A stretch of DNA of 5,020 nt from an uncultured Collinsella sp. GTDB lineage: Bacteria; Actinomycetota; Coriobacteriia; Coriobacteriales; Coriobacteriaceae. How positions within the stretch are numbered: the stretch's first letter is position 1; the number at the start of each line of letters is the position of its first letter. Shown in pieces: positions 1 to 5,020 of the stretch. The notes beneath the pieces are model-generated. The model was given only the letters and a program-made list of their open reading frames with translations. It was not told the DNA's origin and did no database searches. Location of the stretch: assembly GCA_900547835.1 (NCBI GenBank), contig URIJ01000156.1:1-5020 (forward strand), given 5' to 3'. Position numbers and translations under genes: made by a program.

Positions 1-55
1 CACGCAAAGGAAAGCACTTAATGTGCTTTCCGTCTTGCGCAGGACTGTAGAGCAG
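1..55 (-). repeat. 55-nt structured repeat, copy A
   Basis: Read on the minus strand, this copy starts with CTGCTCTACAGTCCTGC (55 back to 39). It then folds into a 5-bp stem (35-39 with 3-7), an internal loop (GAC opposite T) and a perfect 9-bp stem (23-31 with 9-17) with loop ATTAA. It aligns without gaps to 4767-4821 on the plus strand at 45 of 55 positions. All ten differences lie in the stems and keep pairing. The copy runs to the first base of the window, so its outer boundary and any enclosing arms are unknown. The sequence past 55 (GCCGCCCGGC around 71) weakly resembles the outer arm of the downstream copy. I do not recognise the family. A dispersed REP/MITE-like element or a conserved terminator-like hairpin are both possible. 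Confidence 0.85.
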
Positions 56-195
56 GAAAGTTCATATGCGCCGCCCGGCTCCCGCGGCTCTCAGGGGCAT
101 CTCTCATGCAAAAACTTTTGTCGGGTAAAGTCCTAGGTCAGTGGCGTTTTATACCGAGAAAATCAAAAAAGTTGAAAATTCATTACATATTTGCG
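56..195. other. gene-free upstream region of cstA
   Basis: No coding region is supportable here. The first part is GC-rich with a short inverted repeat (GCCGC...GCGGC near 71-88). From about 156 to 193 the DNA becomes A/T-rich (AAAATCAAAAAAGTTGAAAA), which could act as an UP element or bendable segment for the promoter just downstream. The palindromic site at 114-131 is listed separately. Confidence 0.5.
114..131. promoter_or_regulatory. upstream palindromic site, ACTTT-N8-AAAGT
   Basis: ACTTT (114-118) and AAAGT (127-131) form an inverted repeat separated by 8 bases. It has the same arms, spacing and total length as the palindrome inside the promoter at 199-216; 12 of 18 positions are identical. 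The two centres are 85 bp apart, close to eight helical turns, so a dimeric repressor could bind both and loop the DNA. The regulator is not identifiable. This is an inference from symmetry alone. Confidence 0.4.
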
Positions 196-224
196 TTGAC
201 TTTAGGTAACTAAAGTTTCATACT
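196..224 (+). promoter_or_regulatory. sigma70-type promoter of the cstA leader
   Basis: TTGACT at 196-201 (5 of 6 to the -35 consensus) is followed by a 17-bp spacer and CATACT at 219-224 (4 of 6 to the -10 consensus). Transcription should start near 231-232, giving a leader of about 234 nt before the cstA start codon. A/T-rich DNA lies directly upstream. The promoter overlaps a perfect palindrome at 199-216, so it is probably repressible. Confidence 0.65.
199..216. promoter_or_regulatory. operator-like palindrome in the promoter
   Basis: ACTTTAG (199-205) and CTAAAGT (210-216) are perfect 7-bp inverted arms around GTAA. They lie over the end of the -35 element and most of the spacer, a classic repressor position. 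The core TTTAGGTAACTAAA loosely resembles DtxR/MntR-type metal-regulator boxes, but the likeness is too weak to name a regulator. The matching palindrome at 114-131 supports a real binding site. Confidence 0.5.
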
Positions 225-242
225 CCTTTTCATCCACTGGGG

Positions 243-271
243 GATGTGAACACGCACGGATCGTTCACATC
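243..271. promoter_or_regulatory. perfect 9-bp inverted repeat in early leader
   Basis: GATGTGAAC (243-251) and GTTCACATC (263-271) are exact inverted copies separated by 11 bases, with arm centres 20 bp apart. It lies just downstream of the predicted transcription start and ends 6 bases before the leader-peptide Shine-Dalgarno. It could be a DNA operator acting as a roadblock, or an RNA hairpin near the leader ribosome site. The arms contain TGTGA and TCACA, but 15 bases apart rather than the 6 of a CRP site. Confidence 0.5.
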
Positions 272-295
272 ATGATTGAAGAGGATTTCTTAGAC

Positions 296-340
296 ATGTT
301 CACGCATCAGCTAAACATTATCAGCGTAGTAATTATCTGA
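296..340 (+). CDS. 14-aa Ile/Val-rich leader peptide
   Basis: This short ORF encodes MFTHQLNIISVVII. A good Shine-Dalgarno, GAAGAGGA (278-285), sits 10 bases before the ATG. An in-frame ATG at 272 would give 22 residues (prefix MIEEDFLD) but has no Shine-Dalgarno, so 296 is preferred. Seven of the last eight residues before the stop, except one Ser, are Ile or Val (IISVVII), the mark of branched-chain amino-acid attenuator peptides such as those of ilvGMEDA and ilvBN. The codons span the loop of hairpin A:B, and the TGA lies in its 3' arm. An intrinsic terminator follows 53 bases later and cstA after that. The peptide itself is probably without function; its translation would sense charged tRNA-Ile and tRNA-Val. 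That the ORF is translated is an inference from the Shine-Dalgarno, composition and context. Confidence 0.6.
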   Translation: MFTHQLNIISVVII

Positions 341-392
341 TGCGGGTTAGCACATACAGCTAGCCCGTACGATAACGGGCGGCTGATGAAGA

Positions 393-430
393 TGAGGGCC
401 GTCGAGCGCAACCGACGGCCCTCATTTTTT
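393..430 (+). terminator. intrinsic terminator (attenuator) before cstA
   Basis: TGAGGGCCGTCG (393-404) pairs perfectly over 12 bp with CGACGGCCCTCA (413-424) around an 8-base loop, and TTTTTT (425-430) follows. It lies between the promoter and the cstA start with no complete gene before it except the leader peptide. It is therefore best read as a conditional terminator, not the end of an upstream gene. Confidence 0.85.
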
Positions 431-450
431 ATGTCTAGGAAGTTCTTTTT

Positions 451-460
451 AGAGGAGGAA
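451..460 (+). promoter_or_regulatory. strong Shine-Dalgarno of cstA
   Basis: AGAGGAGGAA contains a full AGGAGG (453-458) ending 7 bases before the ATG at 466, which settles the start. An ATG at 461 is followed at once by TAA, and that stop codon shares its last A with the cstA ATG (ATGTAATG). The 461 ATG is only 2 bases past the Shine-Dalgarno and is unlikely to initiate. Confidence 0.85.
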
Positions 461-465
461 ATGTA

Positions 466-2355
466 ATGAACGGAGTTTTGCTCATGGTTGTGGCCGCGGC
501 GGTGCTCGCCTGCGGCTATCTGGGCTACGGCCGCTGGCTGGCCAACAAGTGGGGCGTTGACAAAGAGGCCCTCACGCCGGCCAAGCGCATGAAGGACGGC
601 AAGAGCTTCTCGCCTGTCTCCGCCTTCACCGCGTTCTCGCACCAGTTCAGCTCGATCTGCGGTGCTGGCCCTGTCACGGGTACGATCGTCGCCATGGCCT
701 TTGGCTGGCTGCCCGTCGTGCTCTGGGTCCTCGTCGGCGGCATCTTCTTTGGCGCCGTCCACGACTTTGGTGCCCTGTACGCTTCGATGAAGAACAACGG
801 CAAGTCGCTCGCTCAGCTCATCGAGAAGTACATCGGCAAGACCGGCCGTCGCCTGTTCCTGCTGTTCTGCTGGCTGTTCTGCATCATCGTCATCGCCGCC
901 TTCACCGACATGGTCTGCAAGACGTTCATGTTCACCCCGGCCGTTGACGCTTCTGGTGCTGCTACCGGTGCCATCGACTTCACCAAGTCCTATGCCGCCG
1001 GCTGCGCTGGTACCATCTCCATCCTGTTCACCTTCGTCGCTATCGCCTTTGGTTGGGCCCAGAAGAAGTTCAACCTCACCGGTGCTACCGAGTTCGTCAC
1101 CGGCGTGGTCCTCATGGTTCTCATGTTTGCCGTCGGTATGCAGTTCCCGGTCTACCTGGATAAGTTCCAGTGGTTCGCCGTCGTCATGGTCTACCTGGTC
1201 TTCGCTGGCGCTATGCCCATCCAGATGCTCAAGACCCCGCGTGACTACCTCACTTCCATCATGATGATCGTCATGATCGTTTGCGCTGTCCTCGGCATCG
1301 TCGTCCTGGGCGTCAACGGCCAGGCCACCATCACCGCTCCGGTCTTCACCGGCTTCTCCACTGCCTCCGGCATGATGTTCCCGGTCCTGTTCGTCTCCGT
1401 CGCTTGCGGTGCTCTCTCCGGTTTCCACAGCCTCGTTTCTTCCGGCACCTCTTCTAAGCAGGTCGAGAAGGAGCAGGACGCCGTCAAGGTCGGTTATGGC
1501 GCCATGATCGTCGAGTCCTTCGTCGGCATCCTTGCCATCATCGTTGCCGGCATCATGTTCTCCGATATGAACACCGCCGGTACCGGCGCCCTCAACGCCG
1601 GTGTCGCTTCCACCCCGTTCCAGATCTTCGCCGCTGGCATCTCCCGCGGTATGCAGGCCTTCGGTGTTGACGGCACGCTCGCTACCGTCTTCATGACCAT
1701 GAATGTTTCCGCTCTGGCCCTGACCTCGCTCGACGCCGTCGCCCGCATCGCCCGCACCTCGTTCTCCGAGTTCTTTGCCCAGACCAACGACGCCCTGGCC
1801 ATCGAGTCCAAGGCCGGCTACATGAAGGTCCTCGGCAACCCCTGGTTCGCCACGGTCGTCACCCTGCTTCCCGGTCTCGCCCTCGCTTTTGGTGGCTATG
1901 CCAACATCTGGCCGCTCTTTGGTGCTTCCAACCAGCTGCTCGGCGGCATGACCATGATCACCCTCGCCGTGTTCTGCAAGTGCACCGGCCGCAAGGGTTG
2001 GATGCTCTACGTGCCCGTCGCCTTCCTGCTCTGCTGCACCTTCACCTCGCTGGTCCAGAGCGCCATGGGCTGCATGGCCGCCGTCCAGGCTTACGGCTTC
2101 TTCGGCACCATCCCGGCTACCGCCACCACGGCCGCCGTCTCCGTCGCCGCCACCAAGGGCCTGCAGCTCGTCTTTGCCGTCCTGCTGATGGTCCTGGGCC
2201 TCATCGTTGCCGTCAACTGCCTCAAGGAGTTCTTCGGCAAGGAGGCCGGCTCCATGCCCGACGAGGAGCCCGAGTGGTCCGAGATGGGCAAGGCCGAGTA
2301 TGGTCGCGCCGCTGCTGCTGAGGCTCCTGCCGACGCTGAGGCCGCCAAGGCCTAG
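466..2355 (+). CDS. cstA: CstA-family transporter (carbon starvation protein)
   Basis: This is a 629-residue polytopic membrane protein of the CstA/BtsT family, which takes up pyruvate or peptides across the cytoplasmic membrane. Family blocks visible are HQF followed by GAGP (59-69), GAVHDF (96-101), SGFHSLVSSGTSSKQ (318-332) followed by GYGAMIVESF, and WPLFGASNQLLGG (about 483-495). Some 14 or more hydrophobic segments run from residue 1 to about 590, ending in an acidic, Ala-rich cytoplasmic tail. It is shorter than E. coli CstA (about 700 residues), mainly at the N-terminus, as in many Gram-positive members. The strongly C-biased third positions suggest high expression. It is the only structural gene between its promoter and terminator, and the leader suggests control by Ile/Val supply. 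Pyruvate is the precursor of valine, so such control would make sense. The substrate cannot be decided from sequence. Confidence 0.93.
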   Translation: MNGVLLMVVAAAVLACGYLGYGRWLANKWGVDKEALTPAKRMKDGKSFSPVSAFTAFSHQFSSICGAGPVTGTIVAMAFGWLPVVLWVLVGGIFFGAVHDFGALYASMKNNGKSLAQLIEKYIGKTGRRLFLLFCWLFCIIVIAAFTDMVCKTFMFTPAVDASGAATGAIDFTKSYAAGCAGTISILFTFVAIAFGWAQKKFNLTGATEFVTGVVLMVLMFAVGMQFPVYLDKFQWFAVVMVYLVFAGAMPIQMLKTPRDYLTSIMMIVMIVCAVLGIVVLGVNGQATITAPVFTGFSTASGMMFPVLFVSVACGALSGFHSLVSSGTSSKQVEKEQDAVKVGYGAMIVESFVGILAIIVAGIMFSDMNTAGTGALNAGVASTPFQIFAAGISRGMQAFGVDGTLATVFMTMNVSALALTSLDAVARIARTSFSEFFAQTNDALAIESKAGYMKVLGNPWFATVVTLLPGLALAFGGYANIWPLFGASNQLLGGMTMITLAVFCKCTGRKGWMLYVPVAFLLCCTFTSLVQSAMGCMAAVQAYGFFGTIPATATTAAVSVAATKGLQLVFAVLLMVLGLIVAVNCLKEFFGKEAGSMPDEEPEWSEMGKAEYGRAAAAEAPADAEAAKA

Positions 2356-2394
2356 CCGATCGGACGGATTGAATCCTCCATCTCTATGACTCGG

Positions 2395-2432
2395 AAAGAC
2401 CGGGTCCGCAACAATGCGGACTCGGTCTTTTT
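2395..2432 (+). terminator. intrinsic terminator of cstA
   Basis: AAAGACCGGGTCCGC (2395-2409) pairs with GCGGACTCGGTCTTT (2416-2430), 15 bp with a single G-T wobble, around the loop AACAAT. The 3' arm runs into TTTTT (2428-2432). It lies 39 bases after the cstA stop and separates the two transcription units. Confidence 0.9.
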
Positions 2433-2473
2433 CTTGCGAGAACGGGTGATGCAAGGGCGTCCTCGCAGATGTT

Positions 2474-2516
2474 TTGCGTGTATAGGCTCACGCGTTGTAC
2501 CATATAGACGTATATG
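2474..2516 (+). promoter_or_regulatory. possible promoter and small palindrome before the Toprim gene
   Basis: A promoter is expected here because a terminator lies upstream. The best pair I see is TTGCGT (2474-2479), an 18-bp spacer and TACCAT (2498-2503), a modest match. CATATA (2501-2506) and TATATG (2511-2516) form a 6-bp inverted repeat around GACG at the expected start of transcription, possibly an operator. Confidence 0.3.
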
Positions 2517-2537
2517 TGTGCATATGAAAGGGGCCCC

Positions 2538-4730
2538 GTGGCCAAGACGGTATATTCCGATAATCAAAACAATGTCGATGCTCTGGCTGAGCGTCTGAGC
2601 AGCCAGACGTCGCTTTCTGCCGAGCGCGCCAAGCTGGTTGCCTACGACCTGCTCTGCCGCAAGGCGCTCAAGATTAAGTCGAGCGCGCTGGCGCAGATTT
2701 TCCGCTCCGTCGATAAGGAATGCGACACCAAGGCGATGCGCGATGAGCTTATCGCGGCAAATATCGTGACCAAGATCGAGGGCAGCGGCATTAACGGGCG
2801 CCCGGCGTTCTATACCATCAATGTCGAGATCCGCGATACCCAGGAGCAGCCTGCCGAGTCCGTCGAAGATTTTGTCGTCGAGGATTCCGCTGACGTGCCT
2901 GCTGTGGAAGAAGCTGCTCCGCGTGAGCATGTCGATACCGATGAGTTGCTCGATGAGAACGTCGTGCGTGCCTTTACGGCCAAGGCAGGACGCGGCGGTT
3001 TTGGCGGGGGTGGCAAGCGCGATGCGCAGCGCCGCGCCCAGCAGGAGCGCTTCCGTCGTGCCGTTGCTCAAAAGGGTGAGACGGATGCCGAGGCTGTTGA
3101 GAACGAGGTTGCTGCCGAGTCGCAGAGGCCCGCGAAGGAGCAAAAGCCCGTGGAGGCCCAGGAGCTCCAGCGTCGCCGTGGTGCCCACTTTAAGGCTGCG
3201 CAGCAGGATGTCGCGCATGAGGTTGAAGAGCCTTCCGAGGCTGCAGACGATGTTGAGGAGTCTGCCAAGAAGGCTCCGGGTTCATGCCGTCCCGGGCGTG
3301 GTTTTGCGAGGCGCGCGTATCCCGTAAGGCGTCAGGAGAAGGGCGAGCCGGCTTCGACCGCTCAGGCCGAGAAGGCCGAACAAACCGAGAAAACCGTTGA
3401 GCCGGCGGCTCGCGAGCAGCAACCTTCCGAGTCGCAGCCTGCGGCTGACACTGAGGTCAAAGCTCAACAGACCGCTGATAAGCAGGCGGGGGAGAGCGCC
3501 TCAGGCAAGCCCCGCCGTCGTCGTCACCGCGGCGGTCGTGGCTCAAATGCCGAGGCCGCGGCCGAGAAGACAGCGACACAAAACGGAGATGAGAAGGCCG
3601 AGACTCCGGTGGATCAGGTCAAGCGCCAGCCGGCGAAGGAGGCCAAGTCCGATCGTCCGCAAAAGCACTCGTCTGCGCCCAAGCAGGAACGTAATACCCG
3701 GGCAGATTCCAAGCGTAAGCCTCATGCACAGGCTGAGCCTGCCGCAGCAGATACTGCTGCCCAGCAGCCCGAGTCGGCCGTCCACGGCGAGGTATCGGCG
3801 TTTGCTCTTGCCCGCGTTTTAGGCAGGCAGCTGCTCAAAGTTGTCCCTACGCCTACGGCGCTCTCTAAGATCAAGGAGCAGCAGACACAGATCGTAAGGG
3901 TCGAGGGCAAGGACGGCAAAAAGGCTCCGCAGCGCACTCAGCACAACGAGATGTTCAACCGCAAGATTGCCGAGGAAATCGCAATCATCCAGGCTTGGAT
4001 CGAGCAAAACCGAGGTGCCGATACGCCGGTTGCCTCGCGCCGCCAGCGTGCCTACCAGATTTTTAACGACGAGAAGGCTTTTGACGGCAAGCACGGTGAG
4101 CGCCTGATAAGGCGCATGACCGAAAAGGGCATCAGCATGCAGGCGATCAAGGTCGCCCCCAACCGCCCCGTGCACTTTACGGGTTTCTTTACGCTGGGCG
4201 CCGATAAGCCGTTCATTATGGTCGAGAACCTGGACACCTATGACGAGATCGTCAGGCTGCTGCGTGGCCGCAAGCACGCCAAGCTCTTTGGCATCAAGGT
4301 GGGCGGCGTGATTTTTGGCGGCGGATGCAAGGCGAGCGTCTCGCATGCCCTGGACGATTATCTGGCTGAGATCGGCTATCGCTTTAACTACGTCTACTAC
4401 GTGGGCGATATCGACCGCGAGGGCGCGCGCATCGTCGAGCAGGCTCGCAATGCCAATGTGGTTGAGATTCGCCTGCATGCCGGCATGTACCGCGCCATGC
4501 TCGCCGAGCATAAGCGTCGCGTGAAGGCCGGCGGCGAGTGCGAGCCCGCGGCTGCCAACCAGGGCGTGCCGCAGAACCTGGCGGCGACGATCAAGGATCT
4601 GCCCATGGTTACGCGCGTGCAGTTCCGCAACGTGCTGCGCGAGGGCGGGCGCATTCCGCAGGAGATTCTGATGACCGCCGACTATCGGGATGGCGACTCG
4701 GGAAGCTTCGACCGCATGCTGAACAATTAG
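2538..4730 (+). CDS. Toprim-domain protein, JetD/DUF2220-like C-terminus
   Basis: The 730-residue product has three parts. Residues about 15-98 look like a small helical, winged-helix-type domain. Residues about 105-410 are disordered, rich in Glu, Ala, Lys, Gln and Pro, with Arg/Gly patches (near 150-162 and 325-336). Residues about 415-730 are folded and Toprim-like: FNDEKAFDG (509-517), VENLDTYDEI (from 562), GGGCK (594-598) and YVGDIDREG (621-629). E563, D624 and D626 are the likely metal ligands. This order resembles the DUF2220 C-terminal half of JetD, the nuclease subunit of Wadjet, and the Toprim of topoisomerase VI A; no Spo11-type catalytic region was recognised. GTG 2538 is chosen because GAAAGGGG (2526-2533) precedes it. 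The in-frame ATG at 2514 (738 residues) lacks a Shine-Dalgarno but could serve a near-leaderless mRNA. Nuclease or RNA/DNA-binding function is inferred; the biological role is unknown. No jetABC partner is in the window. Confidence 0.8.
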   Translation: MAKTVYSDNQNNVDALAERLSSQTSLSAERAKLVAYDLLCRKALKIKSSALAQIFRSVDKECDTKAMRDELIAANIVTKIEGSGINGRPAFYTINVEIRDTQEQPAESVEDFVVEDSADVPAVEEAAPREHVDTDELLDENVVRAFTAKAGRGGFGGGGKRDAQRRAQQERFRRAVAQKGETDAEAVENEVAAESQRPAKEQKPVEAQELQRRRGAHFKAAQQDVAHEVEEPSEAADDVEESAKKAPGSCRPGRGFARRAYPVRRQEKGEPASTAQAEKAEQTEKTVEPAAREQQPSESQPAADTEVKAQQTADKQAGESASGKPRRRRHRGGRGSNAEAAAEKTATQNGDEKAETPVDQVKRQPAKEAKSDRPQKHSSAPKQERNTRADSKRKPHAQAEPAAADTAAQQPESAVHGEVSAFALARVLGRQLLKVVPTPTALSKIKEQQTQIVRVEGKDGKKAPQRTQHNEMFNRKIAEEIAIIQAWIEQNRGADTPVASRRQRAYQIFNDEKAFDGKHGERLIRRMTEKGISMQAIKVAPNRPVHFTGFFTLGADKPFIMVENLDTYDEIVRLLRGRKHAKLFGIKVGGVIFGGGCKASVSHALDDYLAEIGYRFNYVYYVGDIDREGARIVEQARNANVVEIRLHAGMYRAMLAEHKRRVKAGGECEPAAANQGVPQNLAATIKDLPMVTRVQFRNVLREGGRIPQEILMTADYRDGDSGSFDRMLNN

Positions 4731-4733
4731 GGA

Positions 4734-4866
4734 CGCGTGGCCCCGGCGGGCCGGGCATTAAGTTTGCTGCTCTACAGTCCTGCACAAGACGAAGGCCACA
4801 TTAAGTGGCCTTCTTTGTGTGCGGAACTCGCGACAAACTTAATGCCCGGCCCGCCGGGGCCACGCG
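4734..4866. repeat. large nested palindrome after the Toprim gene
   Basis: A perfect 33-bp inverted repeat (4734-4766 against 4834-4866) begins 4 bases after the stop codon at 4730. The arms carry a very GC-rich block (GGCCCCGGCGGGCCGGGC) followed by ATTAAGTTTG. The 67 bases between the arms hold the second copy of the 55-nt structured repeat, so the hairpin is nested. ATTAAGT or its complement occurs in both arms and at the inner loop. As RNA it would be a very stable stem and could end or protect the upstream mRNA; as DNA it could extrude a cruciform. No transposase gene is seen. Confidence 0.92.
4767..4821 (+). repeat. 55-nt structured repeat, copy B
   Basis: This copy starts with CTGCTCTACAGTCCTGC (4767-4783). 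CACAA (4783-4787) then pairs with TTGTG (4815-4819), followed by an internal loop (GAC opposite T) and a perfect 9-bp stem, GAAGGCCAC (4791-4799) with GTGGCCTTC (4805-4813), around ATTAA. Against copy A (1-55, minus strand) the 17-base lead and all loops are identical, and every one of the ten substitutions is compensated. The inner stem followed by TCTTT is also terminator-like, so it may end transcription of the Toprim gene. Confidence 0.85.
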
Positions 4867-5020
4867 CCATTTTGTAGATGACGGCTCGCTTTTCGGAACT
4901 GGGCTGATAATTCTAGATGTAAGGCGCTCTCGGCTGATATGGGACGGAGGGATTCCGCGTCCGCTTGGTCGGCGGCCGCGCCCCGCTGCGTCGCTTCGCT
5001 CCTTGCGTGCTGCGCTGGAA
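4867..5020. other. unassigned right end; possible 3' end of a minus-strand gene
   Basis: No complete gene, tRNA or terminator is recognised. On the minus strand a frame is open from the window edge (5018) to a TAA at 4839-4841. It gives a hydrophilic, Ala/Arg-rich stretch (starting PAQHARSEATQRG) with no domain I recognise. If real, it would be the end of a gene convergent with the Toprim gene, with its stop inside the palindrome arm. High G+C makes chance open frames likely. Confidence 0.25.

Larger units (their letters stand above)
232..430 (+). promoter_or_regulatory. putative his/ilv-type translational attenuator of cstA
   Basis: This leader contains a short ORF with an Ile/Val-rich end followed by six segments that can pair in two alternative ways. 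In the first state A (303-310) pairs with B (337-344), C (357-360 and 363-368) with D (375-380 and 382-385), and E (393-404) with F (413-424), the terminator. In the alternative, GGGTTAG (344-350) pairs with CTAGCCC (360-366), and GGCGGCT (378-384) pairs with GGCCGTC (397-403), destroying C:D and the terminator. A ribosome stalled at the early Ile/Val codons (317-331) would leave 344-350 free and favour readthrough. A ribosome at the stop codon (338-340) would cover it and favour termination. The pairings are seen in the sequence; the switching is inferred from the known his and ilv attenuators. The D:E helix includes two G-U pairs and is the weakest part. Confidence 0.65.

Noticed and set aside
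243..271. CRP-type site from TGTGA and TCACA
   Set aside because: The half-sites are 15 bases apart instead of 6, and the site lies downstream of the predicted transcription start.
232..465. T-box or metabolite riboswitch in the cstA leader
   Set aside because: I see no T-box AGGGTGG-type core or other riboswitch consensus. A leader peptide with control codons explains the hairpins better.
307..2454. 715-codon open frame on the minus strand opposite cstA
   Set aside because: It is low-complexity Gly/Asp/Glu/His-rich and results from C-biased third positions of cstA read backwards. The plus strand has clear CstA motifs, Shine-Dalgarno and terminator.
2352..3218. 288-codon minus-strand frame opposite the Toprim gene
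   Set aside because: It runs through the cstA terminator and the promoter region, lies opposite coding sequence, and shows no recognisable domain.
2514..4730. ATG at 2514 as the start of the Toprim protein
   Set aside because: It lacks a Shine-Dalgarno, whereas GTG 2538 has GAAAGGGG just upstream. It is kept only as an alternative if the mRNA is near-leaderless.
2538..4730. A complete Wadjet defence system
   Set aside because: Only a JetD-like C-terminal domain is present. No JetA, JetB or SMC-like JetC reading frame occurs in the window.
1..4866. A CRISPR array or a composite transposon bounded by the two repeats
   Set aside because: There are just two repeat copies with no spacer periodicity, and neither enclosed gene is a transposase or integrase.

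Overview
The window looks like chromosomal DNA from a high-G+C actinobacterium of the Coriobacteriia, most like Collinsella. This rests on codon choice and protein style only; no marker gene is present. It holds two complete plus-strand genes, each apparently its own transcription unit, plus a leader-peptide ORF and unusually rich non-coding structure.

Layout: 1-55 is one copy of a 55-nt structured repeat (minus orientation). 56-195 is gene-free upstream DNA. A sigma70-type promoter (196-224) overlaps an 18-bp palindrome, and a second palindrome of the same design lies 85 bp upstream. From about 232 to 465 there is a leader: a 9-bp inverted repeat, a 14-codon ORF with a Shine-Dalgarno (MFTHQLNIISVVII), a series of mutually exclusive hairpins, and an intrinsic terminator just before the ribosome binding site of a CstA-family transporter (466-2355). 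This is the layout of a his/ilv-type ribosome-mediated attenuator, here on a carbon-starvation/pyruvate/peptide transporter gene. A strong terminator (2395-2432) ends that unit.

The second gene (2538-4730, probable GTG start) encodes a 730-residue protein. It has a winged-helix-like N-terminus, about 300 residues of disordered charged linker with Arg/Gly patches, and a C-terminal Toprim-like domain that resembles the DUF2220/JetD C-terminal region of Wadjet defence systems. No jetA, jetB or jetC partner is in the window. Four bases after its stop begins a large nested palindrome (4734-4866: 33-bp perfect arms). It encloses the second copy of the 55-nt repeat, in opposite orientation to the first. 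The two copies differ at 10 positions, and all ten form five compensatory base-pair swaps, which is strong evidence for selection on a folded structure. 4867-5020 holds nothing I can assign; a minus-strand reading frame is open there and may be the end of a convergent gene.

The two genes are not obviously linked in function. The most notable signals are the Ile/Val-type attenuator before cstA, the covarying repeat family, and the orphan JetD-like Toprim protein.
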